A stretch of DNA of 5,862 nt. It comes from Deltaproteobacteria bacterium RIFCSPLOWO2_02_56_12. Its GTDB lineage: Bacteria; Desulfobacterota; Binatia; UBA9968. Location of the stretch: the NCBI GenBank assembly GCA_001799045.1, contig MGRY01000130.1:172-6033 (forward strand), given 5' to 3'. Under the pieces are notes generated by a model that did not search any database, was not told the DNA's origin, and worked only from the letters and a program-made list of their open reading frames with translations. Positions 1 through 4,627 of the stretch are shown here, piece by piece. The position numbers were made by a program, and so were the translations under genes. Within the stretch, counting starts at the first letter, position 1. Each line of letters starts with the position of its first letter.

Positions 1-639
1 ACGATAAACCTCCGGGCTTGTGATATTGTTGAGCCAGCCGTCTCCCATCCGCCCTACCCGTCGCAGGCCGGGCTCGACATTATTAGAAGCGAGCCAGATC
101 GGCACGCCCCCCGGTTGAATCGGCTTCGGCTCCAGGGTGACATGCTCAAAACTGGTGAACGCACCGGCGTGCGAGACATCATTTTCGCGCCATAATCGCC
201 GCATCACCTGAACCAGTTCTTCGCTCCTCTTGATGCGTTTGCTGGCCGAGAGGCCCAACACCTCAAACTCATGCTCCTGGACCGGGTCGTTGGGCCTGCT
301 GTAACCGATGCCGAGGTCCACACGCCCGGCTGTCAGCCAATCCAGGCTCGCAACCGTGTAGGCAAGCAGGATGGGATTTCTAAGAACGGCCAGAAAAACT
401 GCCGTTCCCAACCGAACTCGGGTAGTTCGGGCGCCAACGGCGGCAAGAGTCGTGAGCGCTTCGAGCCGCGGTTTGGCAATAACGCTATCACCAACCCAAA
501 CGGAGTGAAATCCAAGAGCCTCGGCTCGCTCCGCCAGATCGTAAATGCTGGCGGGATCGGACCGACCTGAAAGGACCACCTCACGGGTTGGCAGCAGGAT
601 CCCGAACTTGATGTTTGAATTCCTCCGCGTAGCGCTCAT
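1..639 (-). CDS. LLM-class flavin-dependent oxidoreductase (luciferase-like), C-terminus cut by window edge
   Basis: The first 213 codons of a luciferase-like monooxygenase-family protein run off the left edge; full family members are usually about 280-350 residues, so roughly a third is missing. The family forms TIM barrels that use FMN or coenzyme F420 for oxygenation or hydride transfer. Seen in the translation: an N-terminal beta strand (IKFGILLPTRE, residues 10-20), the AERAEALGFHSVWVGDS helix-strand signature (36-52), LGTAVF followed by LRNPILLAYTVASLDWLTAGR (77-106), then DLGIGYSRP (108-116), and a later GGVPIWLASNN strand with GRMGDGWL (177-203). The ATG at 639 overlaps the TGA of the upstream MaoC-like gene in an ATGA, which supports this start; the purine-rich leader has only a weak Shine-Dalgarno, so coupling is likely. 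It is the last visible gene of the operon. Family is certain; cofactor (FMN versus F420) and substrate cannot be told. Confidence 0.9.
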   Translation of the reverse strand, partial: MSATRRNSNIKFGILLPTREVVLSGRSDPASIYDLAERAEALGFHSVWVGDSVIAKPRLEALTTLAAVGARTTRVRLGTAVFLAVLRNPILLAYTVASLDWLTAGRVDLGIGYSRPNDPVQEHEFEVLGLSASKRIKRSEELVQVMRRLWRENDVSHAGAFTSFEHVTLEPKPIQPGGVPIWLASNNVEPGLRRVGRMGDGWLNNITSPEVYR

Positions 640-1100
640 GGCTTTTTTTCTCTCGCCCCTCGAAGCAAGCGCGAAACGTCATATTCCATGACAGTCTCGC
701 CTCGCTGGGTGCGGACCGACTGACGGAAGAGGACAATCCCTCCCCCGCGGGACTTGACCTCCTTGCAACGGAGAACCTCGATCTCCACCTGGATCGTATC
801 TCCCACCTTCACCGGCGCGAAAAGCTGCATCCGCTCCAGCCCGACAAACGCCATTCCCGTGCCATGGATGATGCCGGTCTGGACCGTCAATCCTTCGGCC
901 ATGCTGAAGGTGAGGCTCCCGGGGGCGATCCGTTCACCGAAAAGGCTCTCGTCGCGAATATACTCCGCGTCGATGAAGAGCGGTTCGAAGAGACCCACCA
1001 GGCAGACAAACTGCATGACGTCAGATTCGGTCACTGTCCGCCGGCCTGTGGTAAAACGATCGCCCGGGTGGAAACCTTCAAAGGTTATGCCTTGCTGCAT
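636..1100 (-). CDS. MaoC-like hotdog-fold protein lacking the hydratase Asp/His pair
   Basis: A 154-residue single-hotdog protein, the usual size for MaoC-like acyl-CoA hydratases. The opening (FEGFHPGDRFTTGRRTVTESDVMQF, about residues 7-31), the RIAPGSLTFSMAEGL stretch (57-71) and PVKVGDTIQVEIEVL (96-110) match the family layout. Active members carry D-x-N-P-x-H, with Asp and His activating the water. Here the aligned segment is GLFEPLFID (36-44): Leu37 replaces Asp, Glu39 replaces Asn, Phe42 replaces His, while Pro40 and Asp44 remain. It is therefore probably not a classical R-specific enoyl-CoA hydratase; it may bind an acyl-CoA without hydrating it, form a heterodimer, or use other residues. 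The ATG at 1100 has AGGAG (1106-1110) five bases upstream, and the gene begins 19 bp after the CoA-transferase stop. Its TGA overlaps the next ATG. Fold assignment is strong; function is open. Confidence 0.88.
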   Translation of the reverse strand: MQQGITFEGFHPGDRFTTGRRTVTESDVMQFVCLVGLFEPLFIDAEYIRDESLFGERIAPGSLTFSMAEGLTVQTGIIHGTGMAFVGLERMQLFAPVKVGDTIQVEIEVLRCKEVKSRGGGIVLFRQSVRTQRGETVMEYDVSRLLRGAREKKP

Positions 1101-1119
1101 TTTCGCTCCTGTGACCCGA

Positions 1120-2322
1120 TCATATAACTCCTTTGCTTTTCAAGTCATCTATCGCACTATCATCCAACCTGAGCCAGCTTCGCAAACCCTCTGCCGTATG
1201 CTGCCCGAGAAGCGGAGGCGCAAGCCGAATAGAGGCCGGCGTACCGGAAAACTTCACTGGCAGACCAGCCATGCGGATGGTCCCCGCTGTGGGATGAGGG
1301 ACTTCAACCACCATCTCCCGCGCTATGACCTGCGGGGCAAGAAAGACCTGATCGATGGTCTGAACCGGGGCGCAAGGGACCCCGGCGTCGATCAAGAGAG
1401 TCATCCAGGCGGCGGTGTCGCGCTGCAGGAAAATCTCCGTGAGAATATCGATAAGCTCTCCTCTGTGCTCCACCCGCTGGGGGTTCCGAGCGAACCGCGG
1501 ATCATCGGCCAACCCGGGCATCCCGATGGCCTGGCAGAGACGGCGCCAGATCCCTTCACTGGCCACACCGATAACCAAATAGCCGTCCCGGCTCTTAAAG
1601 CTCTGGTAGGGGACGATATTCGGGTGGGCATTTCCCCACCGGCCCGGAACGACGCCGCCGACGAGATAATTACTTCCGGCATTGATTAAACAAGCGACTT
1701 CAGCCTCCAGCAGCGACGTCTCAAGCTTCTGGCCGGCCCCCGTGCGCTCGCGCGCGAAGAGCGCTGCAAGAATTGCCTTGCCGAGCATCAGGCCCGCGAC
1801 AATATCAACGATGGCAACCCCTACCTTCGTAGGCTCGCCATCGGGCATCCCGGTGACGCTCATCAGACCGCCCCAGGCCTGGATGATGAGATCGTAACCC
1901 GGCCAATCTTTCATCGGCCCGTCGGCGCCAAATCCGGAAAGCGACGCATAAATCAGGCGCGGATTGACCGCGCGCAACTCTCTTTCACCTAAACCCAGCC
2001 GCTCCATGGTTCCAGGGCGAAAGTTCTCGACGAGAACATCCGCGCCCTCGGCCAGCCGACGCAGTAACCCAACGGCTTGATTGGATTTTAGATCGAGCGC
2101 GACGCTTTTCTTATTGCGGTTGATGCAGAGAAAGTAAGCGCTCTCACCCCCGACAAAGGGCGGGCCCCAAGCGCGCGTGTCGTCACCGACCTCGGGCTGC
2201 TCTATCTTGACCACCTCGGCGCCCAGGTCGCCGAGAAACATCGTGCAGTAAGGGCCGGCCAATACCCGCGTCAGATCCAGGACTTTAACCCCCGCTAGCG
2301 GCCCATCTTGGCGCTCGCTCAT
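1120..2322 (-). CDS. CaiB/BaiF (class III) CoA-transferase
   Basis: A 400-residue protein of normal length for the family, which moves CoA between carboxylic acids through an aspartyl-CoA thioester; members include formyl-CoA:oxalate CoA-transferase, CaiB, succinyl-CoA-dependent transferases and alpha-methylacyl-CoA racemase. Seen: PLAGVKVLDLTRVLAGPYCTM at the N-terminus (8-28), the GDLGAEVVKIEQPEVGDDTR CoA-binding region (31-50), NRNKKSVALDLK (68-79), VENFRPGTMERLGL (98-111), SLSGFGADGP (127-136), and PGYDLIIQAWGGLMSVTG (141-158), whose Asp144 is the expected catalytic aspartate. The C-terminal DAGVPCAPV motif (312-320) is also present. The reading frame extends 19 codons further to a TTG at 2379, but the ATG at 2322 is preferred: it overlaps the upstream CMD-like stop in an ATGA, has AGGA six bases upstream, and gives the usual N-terminus. 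Chemistry is confident; donor and acceptor are unknown. Confidence 0.94.
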   Translation of the reverse strand: MSERQDGPLAGVKVLDLTRVLAGPYCTMFLGDLGAEVVKIEQPEVGDDTRAWGPPFVGGESAYFLCINRNKKSVALDLKSNQAVGLLRRLAEGADVLVENFRPGTMERLGLGERELRAVNPRLIYASLSGFGADGPMKDWPGYDLIIQAWGGLMSVTGMPDGEPTKVGVAIVDIVAGLMLGKAILAALFARERTGAGQKLETSLLEAEVACLINAGSNYLVGGVVPGRWGNAHPNIVPYQSFKSRDGYLVIGVASEGIWRRLCQAIGMPGLADDPRFARNPQRVEHRGELIDILTEIFLQRDTAAWMTLLIDAGVPCAPVQTIDQVFLAPQVIAREMVVEVPHPTAGTIRMAGLPVKFSGTPASIRLAPPLLGQHTAEGLRSWLRLDDSAIDDLKSKGVI

Positions 2323-2693
2323 TTGAATTCCTGCCCTCTTGCCTTGAGGATCCCCTGAAGCGTCTCCACCCCAAGCCAAAGCCCCGGCATCCCGCCGGGA
2401 ATCGCCGCTACCTCCATCGCCTCGAGCACCTCTCTGGGCGTTGCCCCCAGGCTGAGCGCCCTCTCTGTGTGGACCCGGACTCCTCTCGGGCGGAGCATCG
2501 CGCAGGTGATCCCCACCATGATAAGCTCTTTGGTCTTCCGCGCCAGCGCGCCTTCGCGACCGAAGGTAGCATCTACATAAATCCCCTTTAGCTTCGCGAA
2601 GTATTCCGGGTCGAGCTCCGCGATGATCTCATAGGCATCGTTGTCCGCGCCAAGCGAAGCCTTTTTAAAAGCCTCCAAGGCATCCGTTTTCAT
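2319..2693 (-). CDS. Carboxymuconolactone decarboxylase (CMD/AhpD-like) family protein without CxxC
   Basis: A 124-residue all-helical protein of the CMD superfamily. Seen: EYFAKLKGIYVDATFGREGALARKTKELIMVGI (about 30-62), the KTKEL helix that typifies the family, and then VHTERALSLGATPREVLEAMEVAAIPGGMPGL (74-105). AhpD-type peroxidases carry CxxC before a conserved His; here only Cys64 and His75 are present, so thiol peroxidase activity is unlikely. Gamma-carboxymuconolactone decarboxylase acts in protocatechuate degradation, but many relatives without characterised function accompany aromatic or CoA-linked catabolic genes, and this looks like one of them. The ATG at 2693 has AAAGGAG (2700-2706) six bases upstream; that site shares its first base with the stop codon of the ThDP gene, 12 bp away. 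The TGA overlaps the CoA-transferase ATG. Family is confident; substrate is not. Confidence 0.88.
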   Translation of the reverse strand: MKTDALEAFKKASLGADNDAYEIIAELDPEYFAKLKGIYVDATFGREGALARKTKELIMVGITCAMLRPRGVRVHTERALSLGATPREVLEAMEVAAIPGGMPGLWLGVETLQGILKARGQEFK

Positions 2694-2705
2694 AGAATAC
2701 TCCTT

Positions 2706-4406
2706 TCAATCCTTTCTACTTTTCTGACTGATGACCACATCCACCACCGCGGGACCGGATTCTTGCAGGGCCCTCTCCAGCGCCGGTTCAATCTCATCCG
2801 GCCGCTCCACCCTCTGGCCGAAGATGCCGAAGCACTGAGCCAATCTGGCAAAGTTGAGCTCAGGACCAACCAGATCAGCGCCGAGCTGGGCCGCCAGCCT
2901 GATCCTCTCCTCTGACCCCTTGAACTGATTCTTTACCGCCATGTAAGCGCGGTTGTTGAACACGATCACCAGCAGAGGGACGCGGTATTTGGCTAACGTC
3001 CACAAACCCTGGATGCCGAACATTGCGCTGCCATCGCCCAGACAGGCAACCACGCGGCGATTGGGAGAAGCAAGCTGCGCCCCTATGGCGGCCCCTAAAC
3101 CCCACCCCAGATATCCGCCCGAAGAATTGGAAAAATAGGCCCGTCCGGGCGTGAAGCTGAATTTTGACATGATGATATCTTTGCTTGTCGGGCTTTCATT
3201 AACGATCAGCGCATCGCGTCCCAGGAGCTTGTCCATCGCGCTGACCAAACGCGCGGGATGGATCGGGGTCGCATCCCACCCATCGCGCACCCTGGCTTCC
3301 AACTCAACCTGCGTCTGTTCCTTGGCTTTCTTGAGACAATCGCGCCGCTCCGCCTGACGGCTCCCGTCGGATCTGCCCAGGCAAGCGGGAAGGATCTCGA
3401 CAAGCGAGCTCAGGGCGCTTTTGGCGTCCGCGATGATGCCCAGGTCCACGGGAAAGACCTTGCCGATTTCCCCGGGATCTTCTTCAATATGGACACAGCA
3501 GGTCTCCGGCTTGATCGCCGGCTCAGAGAGGTAGCGATATTCCCGGATCAGGCGACAGCCGACGGCAAAAATCAGATCCGGCTCTCCCCACACAGGGAGT
3601 TTGAAGCTTACCTGACGCTCCGGAATCTGAAAGCTATAAGGGTGGCTCGTAGGAAAGCTGAGAAAGGAGTAGCGCGGCTCCATGACCACGGGCGCCACCA
3701 CCATCTCCGCCAGCCGGATAAGCTCTTCTGTGGCGCCGGCTGTCGCCACGCCGCTCCCCGCCACAATCAAAGGCCTCCTGGCATCCGCCAGCAGCGAGGC
3801 CGCCTCCTTAATCCCCTCGGGATAGCCCGCAATGCGGGGAAGGATGCGGGAGCGCTTGGCCTTCGCCGTCTCCCCCACGACCGGTTCCGCAAGAAGATTG
3901 CTCGGCAAGGAGAGATAGACCGGACCCTTCGGCGGAGTTGAAGCCACCTTGAAGGCCCGGTTCAATGCCTCGACGATTCGATCCGACCTATGAACCTCCC
4001 AGCTCCACTTGGTAAACTGGCGCGTCAGCTCTACCAGGTCGCGCCCCTCCGTATGAGAATCGCGCCCCATAATCCGCGTATCCACGTGGGTGGAGGTGAC
4101 GATCACAGGGGACCTGTCCCGGTAAGCGTCGTAGAGCGCGCCGATGGAGTTCGCTGTTCCTGGAAGCGTGCTAACCTGTGCCAGGGAAGGGCGACCGGTG
4201 ACGCGCGCATGACCGTCGGCCATGGAGACCACGCAGGTCTCATGGAGGGCGAGAATAAAACGGACCCTTTCCTGCTCGGCAATAGTCCCGATGAACTCCT
4301 GGCCGCTCGTCCCCGGCAACCCGAAAACGTACTCGATCCCGTGCGCCGCAGCCACCTCCAGATAAGCCTGCGCGGCGGTTCGTTCCTTGCTTCCCGACTC
4401 AGCCAT
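2706..4406 (-). CDS. ThDP-dependent enzyme of the acetolactate synthase / benzoylformate decarboxylase / 2-hydroxyacyl-CoA lyase superfamily
   Basis: A 566-residue three-domain ThDP enzyme of normal length. The N-terminal PYR domain (about 8-170) has YVFGLPGTSG (26-35) and the LHETCVVSMADGHARVTG signature; Glu56 in it is the expected ThDP-activating glutamate. A middle domain (about 185-345) contains RRPLIVAGSGV. The C-terminal PP domain (about 375-560) holds the metal/diphosphate motif, GDG at 457-459 followed by 24 residues and NN at 484-485. By hand alignment the benzoylformate decarboxylase Ser26, His70 and His281 are not kept (Thr in LPGTSG, Ser in VSTLPGTAN, and a Tyr or Arg near REYRY), so true benzoylformate decarboxylase activity is doubtful. 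A neighbouring CoA-transferase recalls the oxalyl-CoA decarboxylase pairing, but I see no diagnostic oxalyl-CoA decarboxylase feature. The frame extends three codons to a GTG at 4415; the ATG at 4406 is preferred on ribosome-site spacing. It is the first gene of the operon. Annotation pipelines may label it acetolactate synthase; I would not. Confidence 0.92.
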   Translation of the reverse strand: MAESGSKERTAAQAYLEVAAAHGIEYVFGLPGTSGQEFIGTIAEQERVRFILALHETCVVSMADGHARVTGRPSLAQVSTLPGTANSIGALYDAYRDRSPVIVTSTHVDTRIMGRDSHTEGRDLVELTRQFTKWSWEVHRSDRIVEALNRAFKVASTPPKGPVYLSLPSNLLAEPVVGETAKAKRSRILPRIAGYPEGIKEAASLLADARRPLIVAGSGVATAGATEELIRLAEMVVAPVVMEPRYSFLSFPTSHPYSFQIPERQVSFKLPVWGEPDLIFAVGCRLIREYRYLSEPAIKPETCCVHIEEDPGEIGKVFPVDLGIIADAKSALSSLVEILPACLGRSDGSRQAERRDCLKKAKEQTQVELEARVRDGWDATPIHPARLVSAMDKLLGRDALIVNESPTSKDIIMSKFSFTPGRAYFSNSSGGYLGWGLGAAIGAQLASPNRRVVACLGDGSAMFGIQGLWTLAKYRVPLLVIVFNNRAYMAVKNQFKGSEERIRLAAQLGADLVGPELNFARLAQCFGIFGQRVERPDEIEPALERALQESGPAVVDVVISQKSRKD

Positions 4407-4416
4407 TTCAGGCACT

Positions 4417-4421
4417 CTCCT
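4417..4421 (-). promoter_or_regulatory. Shine-Dalgarno (AGGAG) that decides the ThDP gene start
   Basis: AGGAG within a purine run (AAGAGAGGAGA on the minus strand, 4416-4426) lies 10 bases before the ATG at 4406 but only one base before the alternative GTG at 4415. The spacing favours the ATG. Confidence 0.6.
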
Positions 4422-4476
4422 CTCTTGCTATCGAAGCTCCGTTCTCGGTAAATGACGTGACCTTATCAGAAAGAAA

Positions 4477-4494
4477 CGAAACGATCTAGTTTCG
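4477..4494. promoter_or_regulatory. Interrupted palindrome, possible operator
   Basis: CGAAAC at 4477-4482 and GTTTCG at 4489-4494 are perfect inverted copies around a 6-base centre. The left arm belongs to a direct GAAAC-GAAAC doublet (4473-4482). With the promoter proposed at 4501-4529, transcription would start near 4494, so the palindrome would cover about +1 to +18, a classic repressor position. No regulator gene is in the window, and a 6-bp arm can arise by chance. Confidence 0.3.
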
Positions 4495-4500
4495 CTCAGG

Positions 4501-4529
4501 ATTATGTTTTCAACCCTATACGGCGCAAA
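4501..4529 (-). promoter_or_regulatory. Candidate sigma70-type promoter for the operon
   Basis: On the minus strand, TTTGCG (4524-4529) and CATAAT (4501-4506) are 17 bases apart. The -10 box matches TATAAT at five of six positions; the -35 box is poor at three of six. The predicted start near 4494 gives a leader of about 88 bases. It is the best candidate I found between the transposase and the operon, but read-through from the transposase gene is also possible. Confidence 0.35.
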
Positions 4530-4560
4530 CCATAACTTTGCTGAGCAGGGTATCTAGTCA

Positions 4561-4590
4561 TTAGCCTGCCTGTGCGCCACTGTTGGCTAA
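4561..4590. repeat. Short inverted repeat TTAGCC ... GGCTAA at the insertion sequence edge
   Basis: TTAGCC at 4561-4566 and GGCTAA at 4585-4590 are perfect inverted copies separated by 18 bases. There is no T-run after either arm, so it does not look like an intrinsic terminator. The right arm lies just outside the 12-bp repeats and may belong to the terminal sequence of the insertion element. Confidence 0.3.
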
Positions 4591-4593
4591 AAT

Positions 4594-4627
4594 TTAAAAG
4601 TGAACCGTTTAAGAATTAAAAGTGAAC
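4594..4627. repeat. Two 12-bp direct repeats (TTAAAAGTGAAC) at the left end of the insertion sequence
   Basis: TTAAAAGTGAAC occurs exactly at 4594-4605 and again at 4616-4627, 22 bp start to start, about two helical turns. Similarity reaches a few bases outward (ATTTAAAAG versus AATTAAAAG). Spaced short repeats at a transposon end are typical transposase-binding sites. The inner copy is part of the transposase gene: read on the minus strand it encodes Val-His-Phe and the TAA stop. Confidence 0.65.

Larger units (their letters stand above)
1..4406 (-). other. Five-gene catabolic operon (ThDP enzyme, CMD-like, CoA-transferase, MaoC-like, LLM oxidoreductase)
   Basis: Five codirectional genes follow with gaps of 12 bp, an ATGA overlap, 19 bp and an ATGA overlap. 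No gap could hold a promoter of its own, so one transcript from upstream of 4406 is expected. The operon continues beyond the left edge. The protein families point to metabolism of a carboxylic acid through CoA thioesters, but the pathway is not identified. Confidence 0.85.

Noticed and set aside
411..430. Inverted repeat CCGAAC ... GTTCGG
   Set aside because: It falls inside the LLM coding frame with no regulatory context; a 6-bp arm is expected by chance.
333..584. An 83-codon minus-strand frame and a 99-codon plus-strand frame at 271-570
   Set aside because: Both overlap the LLM oxidoreductase frame, whose translation carries the family motifs throughout.
754..1689. A 311-codon open frame on the plus strand
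   Set aside because: It lies antisense to the MaoC-like and CoA-transferase genes, which have clear family motifs; its translation shows no recognisable domain and is a typical GC-rich shadow frame.
3258..3941. A 227-codon open frame on the plus strand, with others nearby at 2953-3357 and 3990-4451
   Set aside because: All are antisense to the ThDP gene, have no family-like composition or plausible start context, and are shadow frames.
2706..4406. Oxalate degradation (oxalyl-CoA decarboxylase plus formyl-CoA transferase) as the pathway
   Set aside because: The enzyme pairing is suggestive, but neither protein shows features I can tie specifically to oxalate, and the other three genes do not fit that pathway.
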